Below, in pieces: positions 45,267 through 54,920 of a stretch of 64,000 bases of DNA; position 1 is the stretch's first letter, and each line of letters starts with the position of its first letter. This stretch comes from Bradyrhizobium guangzhouense (GTDB lineage Bacteria; Pseudomonadota; Alphaproteobacteria; Rhizobiales; Xanthobacteraceae): the NCBI RefSeq assembly GCF_004114955.1, contig NZ_CP030054.1, forward strand, positions 915,292 through 979,291. Reading direction: 5' to 3'. Made by a program: the position numbers and the translations under genes. The notes beneath the pieces were generated by a model that did not search any database, was not told the DNA's origin, and was given only the letters and a program-made list of their open reading frames with translations.

Positions 45267-46290
45267 CGTTCGCCATCCCTGCCTCGGTTTCTCGCGAAAT
45301 GCGCGCTGGTACGCCGCCGTTGTCGGCCGTCGCTATCAGGCAACCCAGCCTGTCCAAATATTTCACGATCTCAGATAGAGCCTTACGCGCTTCGGTTACC
45401 GAACATTCCACGAAACGGAACACGCTGCCTGGCCGCGCTTGGGCGACGCGCCAGAGATCGGCTTCTATGACGTAACCAATTTTCGGATAGCCACCCGCAG
45501 AGTTGCCGTCGACCAATTGCACGATAGGGCGCCCGCCTGGGGGCACCTGGATCACCCCGGGCGTGATCGGACATGATCGCATTTCTCCGGGGTCGGTACG
45601 CATCAGTTCGGCGCCATCCAATCGATAGCCCATTCTATTGCTCTGAGCGGAGACCCTCCAGGGATCACGCCAGAACGTTTGCTGCGACCTAGATGTGAAA
45701 TCATCATATTCTCCGGCACGAACGACGCGGAGAACAATATCGTCCTGCTCCGCTAATGCGTGAAGTCCGCGTTCGAGAACGTTGTCGGGCGGCAAGACGG
45801 AGAGTTCGGGTTGCGGCTGCGCACTCTTTTTCAGAGCGCCTAGCTTGTCGCCTACGCGAAGCATGCGCCCTTCCAGGCCACCAACGCGTTGCCTGAAATA
45901 GGTGCTGCGGGATCCCAGCACCTCGGGAACGTCGATGCCTCCGGGCACACAAAGATAGGCTCTAAGCCCCATACGTGCCGGTCCAATCGCCAGCTCGTCG
46001 CCCGGCGCAACCGCGAAACGCGACCATGGTGCGACTTGACGTTGGTTGAGAACGGCCTGACAATCGGCCCCACACAGTGCAACCATGATTTGCTGATTGA
46101 ACAGCAACCGCATGGGACCCATCTGGACCTCAATTCCGGCGGCCTCAGTGGAATTTCCAAGCAAGATGTTGCCCACCGATAGAGCGACCCGGTCGGCCGC
46201 TCCCGTTCGGGCAATTCCATGGTGACGTTGCCCTATCCGCCCCAAATCCTGCACAGAATTCAAGGGAAGCGTTTGAAGCACTTCGATCAT
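45244..46290 (-). CDS. pxpC: 5-oxoprolinase subunit C (KipA/biotin-dependent carboxyltransferase family)
   Basis: 348 residues. Family segments are LPLNSVQDLGRIGQRHHGIA at the start, RTGAADRVAL, then PGGIDVPEVLGSRSTY and the glycine-rich VIQVPPGGRPIVQLVDG. It overlaps pxpB by four bases and pxpA by 23. The domain family also serves as the carboxyltransferase half of urea/allophanate enzymes, but the A-B-C set identifies 5-oxoprolinase. Confidence 0.92.
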   Translation of the reverse strand: MIEVLQTLPLNSVQDLGRIGQRHHGIARTGAADRVALSVGNILLGNSTEAAGIEVQMGPMRLLFNQQIMVALCGADCQAVLNQRQVAPWSRFAVAPGDELAIGPARMGLRAYLCVPGGIDVPEVLGSRSTYFRQRVGGLEGRMLRVGDKLGALKKSAQPQPELSVLPPDNVLERGLHALAEQDDIVLRVVRAGEYDDFTSRSQQTFWRDPWRVSAQSNRMGYRLDGAELMRTDPGEMRSCPITPGVIQVPPGGRPIVQLVDGNSAGGYPKIGYVIEADLWRVAQARPGSVFRFVECSVTEARKALSEIVKYLDRLGCLIATADNGGVPARISRETEAGMANDENRYQF

Positions 46291-46991
46291 GTCTCAACCC
46301 GTTCGATTCGGAAACGAATGCAGTCTCCCAGGTCAAGAACGTTGGGCGGCGTTTTGCTGAAGTCGAACGGTATGGGCGATGCCGGTGCATGTCCGAGTGC
46401 GTACCAGCCGCTTGGAACGAGCGAAGGCTCCTCCCCCGGCTTCAACGGCGGTCCAAGAGACGTCTGCGCTCCCGCCATGCTCAAATTTGGACCATTGGGT
46501 ACCATTTGAGGTTCAGGCCGGCGTGGCAGGTGCAGCCGTCTATCCAGTCCGAAGAGAAAGCCGAAGCCTGGACCCGTTCCAGGCGCAAAGACAGTGTAAT
46601 TGCCTGCCGAATGCAATTCAGCCACCCTGCTCGGCGATACTCCGAGACGATCGGCAACTTCGCGCAGGTGCCGACCTGCAGCTCCCCCGTAAACGATCCC
46701 GATTTCGAGTGTGCGGCCATTACCGGACCAAGCGGTCGTTCCATTCCATTCCGCCAAAAATCTCATCGCCAAAGGCTCGGTGTCCGTTGTCAAAGGGTCG
46801 ACAACGATTAAGAGGCTGTTCAATCCCACCTGCGCGTCAGTCACCTCTTGCCAATTCCGGACCGTTCTATCCAACGCCCAAATGCGTTGCTGCGTTTGCA
46901 ACGAAAGTGGCCCTTCGGCATCGAGCAGCAGAGCCGAAGCACCGCAGTGACTGACCCTCGGTGCATCAAGAACCACTAGCTTTGCGCACAT
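46287..46991 (-). CDS. pxpB: 5-oxoprolinase subunit B (KipI family)
   Basis: About 234 residues from ATG 46991; an alternative TTG at 47024 would overlap the PrpD gene. Characteristic parts: SHCGASALLLDAEG near the N-terminus, GLNSLLIVVDPL, then ADRLGVSPSRVAELHSAGNY and GFGFLFGLDRRLHLPRR. First gene of the pxpBCA set, 16 bases after the second MmgE/PrpD gene, so all four are probably one transcript. Confidence 0.9.
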   Translation of the reverse strand: MCAKLVVLDAPRVSHCGASALLLDAEGPLSLQTQQRIWALDRTVRNWQEVTDAQVGLNSLLIVVDPLTTDTEPLAMRFLAEWNGTTAWSGNGRTLEIGIVYGGAAGRHLREVADRLGVSPSRVAELHSAGNYTVFAPGTGPGFGFLFGLDRRLHLPRRPEPQMVPNGPNLSMAGAQTSLGPPLKPGEEPSLVPSGWYALGHAPASPIPFDFSKTPPNVLDLGDCIRFRIERVET

Positions 46992-47007
46992 GCCCGTACT
47001 TTGTCCG

Positions 47008-48432
47008 TCACTGCAGCTCTTCAAGGCCCAATAGAATTGGTGTACCGACCCGGTTCAGCCTGTCCAAATGTTGGAAACGTGTCAAAATAAGATCCGACCT
47101 GGCGGAATCGAACATTCCATCAGTACACGCCCGATATTTCCGCTCCAGATGTTCCCAACTGACGGGGTCGCTGCTCGAGCCGATATAATTGGATTTGCGC
47201 CGTTTAAAGAGACTCCCGTCTCGCCGCATGACATCAACTTCGGTAAAGGCTTTTCCGGCTCTGTAGAGCGGCTCGAAAAGCTCTGGCGTGCTCTGGTCTG
47301 GATGAACATAAGGTTCAACCGACTCCATTATCTTGCGCGTCGCGGGATCCTTGAGCGCATCGGGAGTGAAATCGGCTAGCGTGACGTCGCCTTTTCGCAG
47401 TGCCACAGCCACGCAATAGCTGTAGCTAAATTTTGCCTGTAAGTGACTTTCAGGCCGATCATAACGCATGATGTTAAGCGTTTGATAGCTGGTGCCGCAA
47501 CGCACCGAGGTTATATCTGCCAGATCAAGCTCTTTATTTCGGAGGCCTTCGACAAGCACGTCGAGAGCCGGGAGCACCATCGCGCAAACCGGATATAGCT
47601 TGACGTTGATGCGCATCACTTCAAAGGGGGCTCCCATGTCGCGCATTGCGTCTTCAAAACAGATCACACTCAAGTCACCGAATAGGTGCATGAAACCTTC
47701 ATGACCCTCGATGGCAGTCGGGCTTGCGTCGATGCCAGCCAGAGCCAGCTTTGCGGCCATTACGCCGTTCTCGGCAGCACGGCCGGCGTGGACGGGCTTG
47801 GTCGACGTTCCAAAGTTCTGACGGATGCCACAAGCCATCGAGGCGGCGATCCCCAACGCATCTCTGGTCTGCTGCGCGTCCAAACCCAACAGCTTTGCCG
47901 ATGCAGCCGTCGCTGCGAAGGTTCCGAAAGTCGACGTCGTATGCCAACCGTTGGCATTATGTTGGTAGGTCATCGCCCGCGCAATCTTGGCGCCGACTTC
48001 CATCCCAGCCACATACGCGGTGATCAGTTGTTCGCCCGAAACGTTGCGCTCGTCGGCCAGCGCAAGAAGCGCCGGAACCATGCCAGTGGATGGATGGCCA
48101 AGCATAGTCGCGTTGCCGTCATCGAAATCGTGCACATGAGCTGCCACACCATTGAGAAAAGCCGCCGTTCTCGCCGTCGTGCGCAAGGAAGTGCCGATAA
48201 CCAGCGATTTGCCGGGTTCATCGACCAAAGCTTGACGCGCCCTGCTTGCGGCCGCCTCGCCTGCGCCCGCAAGCGTCACAGACAACGTGTCTGCGAAAGC
48301 GCGCTTGGTCGTCTCCACCGCCTCTGTCGGGATGTCGGAAAAGCGCAGTTTCGTAACCCAATCAGCAAGGAAGGCGGTCACGGGTGGACGTGATCGCGTC
48401 GCCTCGGCGGCACTGGAAGTGATCTCGTTCAT
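47008..48432 (-). CDS. MmgE/PrpD family protein, copy 2
   Basis: 474 residues, the same length and motif order as copy 1: AFADTLSVTLAGAGE, NGVAAHVHDFDDGNATMLGH, PSTGMVPALLALADERN and RQNFGTSTKPVHAGRAAENG. The two are clearly homologous but far from identical, so they are old paralogues and may act on different stereoisomers or intermediates. It leads the pxpBCA genes. Confidence 0.9.
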   Translation of the reverse strand: MNEITSSAAEATRSRPPVTAFLADWVTKLRFSDIPTEAVETTKRAFADTLSVTLAGAGEAAASRARQALVDEPGKSLVIGTSLRTTARTAAFLNGVAAHVHDFDDGNATMLGHPSTGMVPALLALADERNVSGEQLITAYVAGMEVGAKIARAMTYQHNANGWHTTSTFGTFAATAASAKLLGLDAQQTRDALGIAASMACGIRQNFGTSTKPVHAGRAAENGVMAAKLALAGIDASPTAIEGHEGFMHLFGDLSVICFEDAMRDMGAPFEVMRINVKLYPVCAMVLPALDVLVEGLRNKELDLADITSVRCGTSYQTLNIMRYDRPESHLQAKFSYSYCVAVALRKGDVTLADFTPDALKDPATRKIMESVEPYVHPDQSTPELFEPLYRAGKAFTEVDVMRRDGSLFKRRKSNYIGSSSDPVSWEHLERKYRACTDGMFDSARSDLILTRFQHLDRLNRVGTPILLGLEELQ

Positions 48433-48454
48433 ATTATGATACTTCGAATTTGGT

Positions 48455-49672
48455 TCAGCGTAAGGCTAGAACCGCGGAGCGGATCGCTGCCACGGCGGTA
48501 CGCAAGTCGTCGTCCGACGACGCGATGGAGATACGGAAGTAAGGAGAAAGGCCATAGGCCGCGCCTTGTACAACTGCGATGTCGGCCTCGGCCAGTAAGT
48601 AATCGCACAGAACGCTATCAGACGAGATTCGGCCGCCTGCCGGCGTCGTTTTCCCAATCAGATCGGTACAGCTCACAAAGATATAGAACCCTCCCTCAGG
48701 GCGCTCGGCGGAAAGACCTGGAATTGCCTTGATGATCGGTAAGACAAAATCTCGCCGCCGGTGGAACACAGCTACGCGCTGGGCTAAGAAATCTTGTGGC
48801 CCTTCGAGTGCGGCCAGAGCAGCAGCCTGCGCGATTGAACATGCGCCACCCGTCGCTTGCGACAAGACTCGAGTAATGTCCCTGATCAGCCAATCCGGCC
48901 CGGCGCAATAGCCGATACGCCAACCCGTCATGGCGTATGCTTTGGAAACGCCGTTGACCGTCAGGATGCGCTCCCGCAAATCGGGCGCAATCTGCGCCAA
49001 GGTGTAAAACGGCCGCCCATCAAACCGAATGTGCTCATAGATGTCATCTGACAAAGCAAGGACGTTAGGATGGCGACGCAATATTTCGGCGAAGGAAAGC
49101 AATTCCGCCTTTGAGTAAATTGATCCCGACGGATTGTTTGGCGAATTCAAAAGAAGCCAACGCGTCCGAGGTGTGATGGCCGCCTGTAGTTGTCCAGGCT
49201 GCATCTTGAAGTCACTTTCGACGCCGCACGCGACTATCACCGGCTGTCCGCCGGCGAGCCGCACCATGTCTGGCATCGGCACCCAATAGGGTGCAGGTAT
49301 AATGACCTCGTCGCCGTCGTTTAAGGTTGCGGCGAAGGCATTATATATACTTGGTTTCGCGCCCGGAGCGACCACGATCTGATTGACTCCGTATTCCAAG
49401 TCGTTGTCGCGTCTCAGCTTGCGCGAGATGGCCTCGCGCAGCTGAATGGTACCCGTATTGATGGTATAGCGGGTTTCTCCAGCTCGGATCGCCGCAATTG
49501 CCGCTTCCTGAACGTGCTCTGGCGTATCGAAGTCAGGTTCGCCCTGTGCAAGGCTGATAACGCGCTTGCCTGAGGCCACTCTCAACTTTGCTTTTTGAGC
49601 CATGCTCTCGGAGACATCGACCTGAATCTTGCCAACCCGCTTCGATCTGCTTCGTGTATTCAAATTAGTCAC
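48455..49672 (-). CDS. PLP-dependent class I aminotransferase
   Basis: 405 residues of the AspC/AAT-I alpha family. Seen are SLAQGEPDFDTPEHVQEAAI at the N-terminus, LNSPNNPSGSIYSKAELLSF (Asn-Asn-Pro-Ser-Gly) and VNGVSKAYAMTGWRIGYC with the PLP lysine in SKA. It would move an amino group between an amino acid and a keto acid. Lies 22 bases upstream of the PrpD copy 2 gene. Confidence 0.92.
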   Translation of the reverse strand: MTNLNTRSRSKRVGKIQVDVSESMAQKAKLRVASGKRVISLAQGEPDFDTPEHVQEAAIAAIRAGETRYTINTGTIQLREAISRKLRRDNDLEYGVNQIVVAPGAKPSIYNAFAATLNDGDEVIIPAPYWVPMPDMVRLAGGQPVIVACGVESDFKMQPGQLQAAITPRTRWLLLNSPNNPSGSIYSKAELLSFAEILRRHPNVLALSDDIYEHIRFDGRPFYTLAQIAPDLRERILTVNGVSKAYAMTGWRIGYCAGPDWLIRDITRVLSQATGGACSIAQAAALAALEGPQDFLAQRVAVFHRRRDFVLPIIKAIPGLSAERPEGGFYIFVSCTDLIGKTTPAGGRISSDSVLCDYLLAEADIAVVQGAAYGLSPYFRISIASSDDDLRTAVAAIRSAVLALR

Positions 49673-49743
49673 CGCTTCCTAGTCCGTGAGAACGACGCCA
49701 GGCTTTCGACCCGTCTGCGCGCGGGCTCGGCTGTCGCAGCCTC

Positions 49744-50811
49744 TTATTTGATGAGCCAAGCGTTGAACATTTCATTCGACTTGGACAAGTTTTCACCCCA
49801 GAAGCTGACATCGAGGGGCACGAGCTGCTTAAAGTTGTCAGGCTGCGTCGGGATCAAATACAAGATCTTGGGGTCGATATATTGGTAGGCGCTGATCGAA
49901 GCCGTTCCGTTCAGGACGCGCGCTGCACGCGCGGCTTGTCGCTTCGGATCAAGAGTGAATTCGATGAGCTTCTGAACCATCGCCACCTTCGGATTCCCTT
50001 TCGGAATCGACCAGCCATATGCGGTGTAATAGCCTTGATTCCATAGGATCTTAAGATCCTCTCCTTGCACGATAAGCTCCGCTGCCCGGTTGACATAGGT
50101 CGCGGTAATGTCGATTTCGCCGCTGTGTAACAGCTGCGCGCTCTGCGGCGCCGTCGTCCACCACATAGCGATCCGCGGTTTGATTTGATCGAGCTTCTTG
50201 AATGCCCGAATCCAACCGGCATCTGTTTTCAGTTCGTTTATGATGGCCTGGCCGGGCTTGACGCCGTCGGCGCGCAATGCCCACTCGATGTTGTCCCGGC
50301 CGCTGTTGCGGAGGGACCGCACGCCAGGGATCGCTTTGTCCCACATGTCCGCAACGCAAGTCAGATCTTTCCCGGTCGCGGAGGTCCGATAAACCGTTGA
50401 ATAGGCTGATATCGAGTCGGGCACAAAACCGGCGAGGTTCCTCAGCTCCACCGGAAGGTCGTCATACAGGTGTTTTGGAAGGGTGATCTTTTCAACCAAA
50501 TCCAAAGCCAAATATCGAACTGCTTCGTCCATGCCTGCGCCAATGCAAGCATCGAAGATATAATTCTTCGTGTCGACCATCGACTGCATCTGGGGCAGCG
50601 GCTGCGCGGCTCGCACCACGGGAACGACCGTGATGCCGGTAGCCTCCGTGAAAGGAGTGTAAAAGAGCTCCTTATAAATCTGAGATACGGAGCCACCAGC
50701 ATCTGCAATGTAGAGAGTTTCGCCCGCTGCCGAAGCGCGACCCATGATCGCGGGTGCTGCTAACGTTGCGCCCGCCAGCATTGTGGTCTTAGTAAACTTT
50801 CTTCTGTTCAT
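49744..50811 (-). CDS. ABC transporter periplasmic binding protein (PotD-like), copy 1
   Basis: 355 residues with a Tat-type signal MNRRKFTKTTMLAGATLAAP ending near ASA. The mature part (TLYIADAGGSVSQIYKELFY, DKAIPGVRSLRNSGRDNIEW) matches family 1 extracellular solute-binding proteins of the spermidine/putrescine type. Very similar in sequence along its length to copy 2 just upstream, so a tandem duplication. It would bring an amine-like or amino-acid-like solute to the permease. Confidence 0.9.
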   Translation of the reverse strand: MNRRKFTKTTMLAGATLAAPAIMGRASAAGETLYIADAGGSVSQIYKELFYTPFTEATGITVVPVVRAAQPLPQMQSMVDTKNYIFDACIGAGMDEAVRYLALDLVEKITLPKHLYDDLPVELRNLAGFVPDSISAYSTVYRTSATGKDLTCVADMWDKAIPGVRSLRNSGRDNIEWALRADGVKPGQAIINELKTDAGWIRAFKKLDQIKPRIAMWWTTAPQSAQLLHSGEIDITATYVNRAAELIVQGEDLKILWNQGYYTAYGWSIPKGNPKVAMVQKLIEFTLDPKRQAARAARVLNGTASISAYQYIDPKILYLIPTQPDNFKQLVPLDVSFWGENLSKSNEMFNAWLIK

Positions 50812-50928
50812 TTCTGGCCTTCCGTTAGCGACTTACGCCGACCGCGGATTTCATCGAATGTCGTCGGAGGCAATCATCCCGGGGCGTTCAAAGGGATGGT
50901 CGTTGCCGATAGTGCCGATCATCATTCG

Positions 50929-51996
50929 TCATTTCACAAGCCACTGATTGAACAGCTCATTCGATTTCGTGAGATTCTCTCCCCAAAAAGCCACGTCCAA
51001 CGGGACCATCTGCTTGAAATTATCTGGTTGCGTCGGGACGTACTCGAGCACCTTCTTGTCGATAAATTCGAAGGCACTTTTCGAGGCGCTTCCTTGCATC
51101 AACTCGGAAGCAAGCGCGGCTTGACGCTTCGGATCCAATGAGAACTCGATGAGCTTCTGCACCAAATGGACCTTTGGATTGCCTTTTGGGATGACGTACC
51201 CATAGGCAGTGTAATAACCTTCGTTCCAAAGCACTTTGAGGTTCTCACCTTGCCGGATCAGCGTTGCAGCCCGGTTCGCATACGTCGCTGTAATATCGAT
51301 CTCCTGAGCTTGCAGAAGCTGAGCGCTTTGTGGGGCCGTACTCCACCAAGTCAGGATTTTCGGTTTGATCTCATCCAATTTTCGAAATGCGCGCTCCCAC
51401 CCGGCTTTTGTTTTCAGCTCATTGATAATGGCCGGTCCCGCGGGAACGCCATCCGCTCGAAGCGCCCATTCTATGTTGTCGCGACCGCCAGTACGCAGCG
51501 AGCGAACTCCCGGAATGGACATGTCCCAAATATCGGCAACTCGTTTCAGATCCCGTTTTGTCGCTAACGGCCGATATACCGTCGCAAACGCTGCAACGGA
51601 GTCCGGATAGAAGCCCGGAACATTTCTGATGGAGTCAGGAAGGTCGTCATATATTGACCTCGGCAACTCAATTCGTTCGCTGAGCCCCTCAGCATCGTAG
51701 CGGACACCTTCATCGAGACCGGCGGCCCCATGCACATCGAACGTATAGTTCTGCGTTTCCACCATGGTCTTCATCTGAGCCAGCGCTTGGGCTGGCCGAA
51801 CGACCGGAACGACATCAATTCCCGTGCTTGCAGTAAAGGGCGTATAGATAACCTTCTTGTAGGACTCGGTGTACGCACCGCCCGCATCCGCAACATAGAG
51901 GGTCTCACCGGCCGCCGATGCGCGTCCGACGATGGCGGGTAGTGGGAAAGTCGCGCCGGATAGCGCAGCTATCTTGACGAATTGCCTTCTATTCAT
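50929..51996 (-). CDS. ABC transporter periplasmic binding protein (PotD-like), copy 2
   Basis: 355 residues from ATG 51996 with AGGAGG seven bases upstream; Tat signal MNRRQFVKIAALSGATFPLP. Shares with copy 1 the patterns GETLYVADAGGAYTESYKKV and GVRSLRTGGRDNIEWALRAD. Residues differ in the middle, for example VHGAAGLDEGVRYD against ACIGAGMDEAVRYL, so ligand preference may differ. Follows the permease gene after 71 bases. Confidence 0.9.
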   Translation of the reverse strand: MNRRQFVKIAALSGATFPLPAIVGRASAAGETLYVADAGGAYTESYKKVIYTPFTASTGIDVVPVVRPAQALAQMKTMVETQNYTFDVHGAAGLDEGVRYDAEGLSERIELPRSIYDDLPDSIRNVPGFYPDSVAAFATVYRPLATKRDLKRVADIWDMSIPGVRSLRTGGRDNIEWALRADGVPAGPAIINELKTKAGWERAFRKLDEIKPKILTWWSTAPQSAQLLQAQEIDITATYANRAATLIRQGENLKVLWNEGYYTAYGYVIPKGNPKVHLVQKLIEFSLDPKRQAALASELMQGSASKSAFEFIDKKVLEYVPTQPDNFKQMVPLDVAFWGENLTKSNELFNQWLVK

Positions 51997-52067
51997 TGTT
52001 GGCCTCCTCACTAACCATTGCCTCGAACTGACGGCTCTAATGTCGGCCCATCCAACCGATGCAAGCG

Positions 52068-53882
52068 CTACACGCGTCTGGACGTCCCGCCAACGGAATT
52101 GGCTATGAGCATAAATCCGAGAATTAACGCCAGGAGTAGCGTCGACACTGCTGCCAACTCCGGTGACGCCCCGTACACTGCCTGTTGGTATAGCTGCTTC
52201 GGAAGCGTGGTGAAGCTGCCTCCCGTGACAAACAGAGAAATCGTCACTTCGTCAAACGACTGGATGAATGCGAAAAGAAACGCGCCATAAACTCCAGGCT
52301 TGATGATCGGCAGCATGATATATCGGAAGGTCTTGAATTTTGACGCGCCCATCGTCCATGCGGCATAGTCCAACGAACGATTGTAATTTTTGAGCACGGC
52401 CATCAGTGACATCGTGGCATAGGGCAGCGCAAACACCATATGCCCCATGATCAATCCGACCCATGTGCCAATCAGCCCGAAGCGGGCATAAGCGTAGAAC
52501 AGCGCGACCGCCGTGATGATATGAGGCAGAAAAATCGGAATGGTCAGCAGCAGAATTATCAGGAACTTTGCCCTCGTCTTTTGACGAACGAGAAATAGTG
52601 CCGCCGGAATAGCGATGGCAATGGCCATCAAGCTGGTGATGGCGGCGATGCCAACCGATCGCCAGAAAGCCAATACCCAGATTGGTGAGCTAAGGACCGA
52701 CGTGTACCATCGGAGTGAGAAACCCTGGGGCGGCCAGCCGAACAGAAGGCTGTTAGAGAATGAAATCGGAACGATACAGAAGATCGGAAGTATCAAGAAC
52801 AACGCAATTGCCAGCGAAACCATCGACAGAATGGGTCTACTCACCCTTTGCCTGAGCTTCACCGTCCGTCCCGTCAGTTTTTCGGCGACCAATCCGAAGC
52901 TGGCGGTAATCCATGAAATTCCGTTGATTAGTTTCATTCCGCCACGGCGGAGCATTCGGTTCAGTCTCGACGGATGCTGGTCGCCCTCTTCTCCGGTCAG
53001 AATGTGCATTCCAACCACCCGATCAAACAGAAAGAAGGAAATAAGTGTTGCCAGCAACAGCATGGCGGATATCGCCGCAGCGAAGTTCCAGTGCAACACC
53101 TCGGTAACTTGTTCGATGATCAATTGAGCGATCATCGTTTCCCGAGGACTCCCGAGCAGCTGCGGCGTGATGAAAAACCCAAGAGCACTCACAAAGATCA
53201 AGATACCGCCGGCCGCCACTCCCGGTAACGACAGAGGAAAATAGACCCGCCAAAAACCATGGGAGGGGCGGGCACCCAGCGTGCTCGCCGCTTTTTCCAA
53301 GTTCGGCTCGATGCCCTCCATTACGGAGTACATCGTAATAATCGCCAAAGGCAAAAGCGAGCTGCTCAGGCCGATCATCACGCCGTTCCAGTTGTAGAGG
53401 AAGGCGATCGAATGATCGAGCCAGCTCAACTTCAAGCCGGTTACGTTGATCAAACCGCGGCGACCGAAGATAATAATCAGTGACAGATTGCGGATCAGAA
53501 AGCTAGTCCAAAGCGGCACCAGAACGGACGTCAGGATTGCTGCTCGAACCCCTGCATTTGCTTTGGAGAGTGCATATGCAACGGGGTAACCGAGCGTCAG
53601 GCAGATCCCGGTGGCCCAAGCAGCGGTTTGAATCGTTCGCACGAGCACGCTAACGTATAGATTGGTCTTAAATACTCGCGAAAAATTCTCTAGCGTCAGC
53701 GCACCGTGAGCGTCAAAGAGGCTGAGAACAAGAATTCCGCCGACAGGCAGTACAAATACGACGGATAGAAACGTCAGCAGCGGTGCTATCTGAAGAAACG
53801 GCCAGCGCGCTAGCAATTCGCTCAGAGGTAGGCGCCGATCTGATCGCGGCCATGATCCCGGGATGGTCGTCCGATCTGTCAC
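52068..53882 (-). CDS. Fused ABC permease (PotB-PotC-like, two permease domains on one chain)
   Basis: 604 residues from GTG 53882, which overlaps the ATPase stop (GTGA). Two binding-protein-dependent permease domains occur in series. The first has EAA-loop-like EGIEPNLEKAASTLGARPSH near residue 215, the second SLDYAAWTMGASKFKTFRYI near 520. Each has about six membrane segments, and residues 305-345 link them. Spermidine/putrescine systems usually have separate PotB and PotC; fused forms are known for FbpB/ThiP-like iron and thiamine systems. Confidence 0.88.
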   Translation of the reverse strand: MTDRTTIPGSWPRSDRRLPLSELLARWPFLQIAPLLTFLSVVFVLPVGGILVLSLFDAHGALTLENFSRVFKTNLYVSVLVRTIQTAAWATGICLTLGYPVAYALSKANAGVRAAILTSVLVPLWTSFLIRNLSLIIIFGRRGLINVTGLKLSWLDHSIAFLYNWNGVMIGLSSSLLPLAIITMYSVMEGIEPNLEKAASTLGARPSHGFWRVYFPLSLPGVAAGGILIFVSALGFFITPQLLGSPRETMIAQLIIEQVTEVLHWNFAAAISAMLLLATLISFFLFDRVVGMHILTGEEGDQHPSRLNRMLRRGGMKLINGISWITASFGLVAEKLTGRTVKLRQRVSRPILSMVSLAIALFLILPIFCIVPISFSNSLLFGWPPQGFSLRWYTSVLSSPIWVLAFWRSVGIAAITSLMAIAIAIPAALFLVRQKTRAKFLIILLLTIPIFLPHIITAVALFYAYARFGLIGTWVGLIMGHMVFALPYATMSLMAVLKNYNRSLDYAAWTMGASKFKTFRYIMLPIIKPGVYGAFLFAFIQSFDEVTISLFVTGGSFTTLPKQLYQQAVYGASPELAAVSTLLLALILGFMLIANSVGGTSRRV

Positions 53883-54907
53883 GTTCCTACATCCTTTATT
53901 TCTACCGACCGGGAGGCGGCCCAGCTCAAGATGCAACGTTGACCGTTCTCGATATCGTGAGGAGCCTGTGCATTCAGAACAAGGGCTGAAAGGACGCGAT
54001 CGGACGCCGACTTGAAGAAGTACCGGGTTGTCGGCCCAATATTGATGCGCTCAATAAACGTCGCTTCGGTCCGGTGGTGCGCGGGAACGACGTCGGCGTT
54101 GACGCGAACGTATTCAGGTCGAACCATCAGTCGCGTTCCCGCCTGCATGGGCGTCACGTTGCCGCTTGCATCGCTCACTTCGCCAGCCGCCATGATATTG
54201 GACTGTCCGATGAAGTTAGCGGCGAAGACCGTCGAGGGGCGATCGTAAATTTCGTTCGGTGGTGCCAGTTGCTCGATCTCGCCACCGTTCATCAGACAGA
54301 TCCGATCTGACATGGCCAACGCTTCTTCTTGGTCGTGGGTCACGTAGATGATGGTCGTCTTTAATCGCTTATGCAGATGCTTGATTTCGATCTGCATCTG
54401 CTCGCGCAAGTTCTTATCCAGCGCGCCCAAAGGTTCGTCCATCAGTACGATCGACGGCCGGTAGACCATTGCGCGTGCGAGAGCCACGCGTTGTTGCTGA
54501 CCACCCGATAGCTCCTTGGGCACACGCTCGGCAACGTGAGGTAAGCTGATGATCTCCAACATCGACTTTACCCGGTCGCGTATATCAGCCTCCGGCATCT
54601 TCCGCATGCGCAGCGGAAATGCGAGGTTTTCCGCGATACTCAAATGAGGAAACAAGGCATAGTTCTGAAAGACCATGCCAATATCCCGATAAAACGCGGG
54701 CTCGTTGGTAGCTCGACGACCGTTGATGTAGATCTCGCCGGAGTTTGGAGGGGTTAGTCCGGCGATCATGGTTAGGAGCGTCGTCTTTCCGGAGCCAGAA
54801 GGGCCCAATAGAGTCAGAAATTCTCCTTCGGCCACATCGAGAGACGTCGGCTTCAAAGCGTCGAACGCACCGTACCGTTTCGAGAGGTTTTCGATCTTGA
54901 GCTTCAT
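53879..54907 (-). CDS. ABC transporter ATPase (PotA-like)
   Basis: 342 residues from ATG 54907; the longer frame to 54982 overlaps the aldehyde dehydrogenase. Walker A is GPSGSGKTTLL, signature ELSGGQQQRVALARA, Walker B IVLMDEPLGALD, switch THDQEEALAMSDRI. The C-terminal TOBE-like domain (MRPEYVRVNADVVP) is typical of PotA/FbpC/UgpC importers. Gene order ATPase, permease, two binding proteins forms one transport operon. Confidence 0.93.
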   Translation of the reverse strand: MKLKIENLSKRYGAFDALKPTSLDVAEGEFLTLLGPSGSGKTTLLTMIAGLTPPNSGEIYINGRRATNEPAFYRDIGMVFQNYALFPHLSIAENLAFPLRMRKMPEADIRDRVKSMLEIISLPHVAERVPKELSGGQQQRVALARAMVYRPSIVLMDEPLGALDKNLREQMQIEIKHLHKRLKTTIIYVTHDQEEALAMSDRICLMNGGEIEQLAPPNEIYDRPSTVFAANFIGQSNIMAAGEVSDASGNVTPMQAGTRLMVRPEYVRVNADVVPAHHRTEATFIERINIGPTTRYFFKSASDRVLSALVLNAQAPHDIENGQRCILSWAASRSVEIKDVGT

Positions 54908-54920
54908 TCGTATGCCCGCT

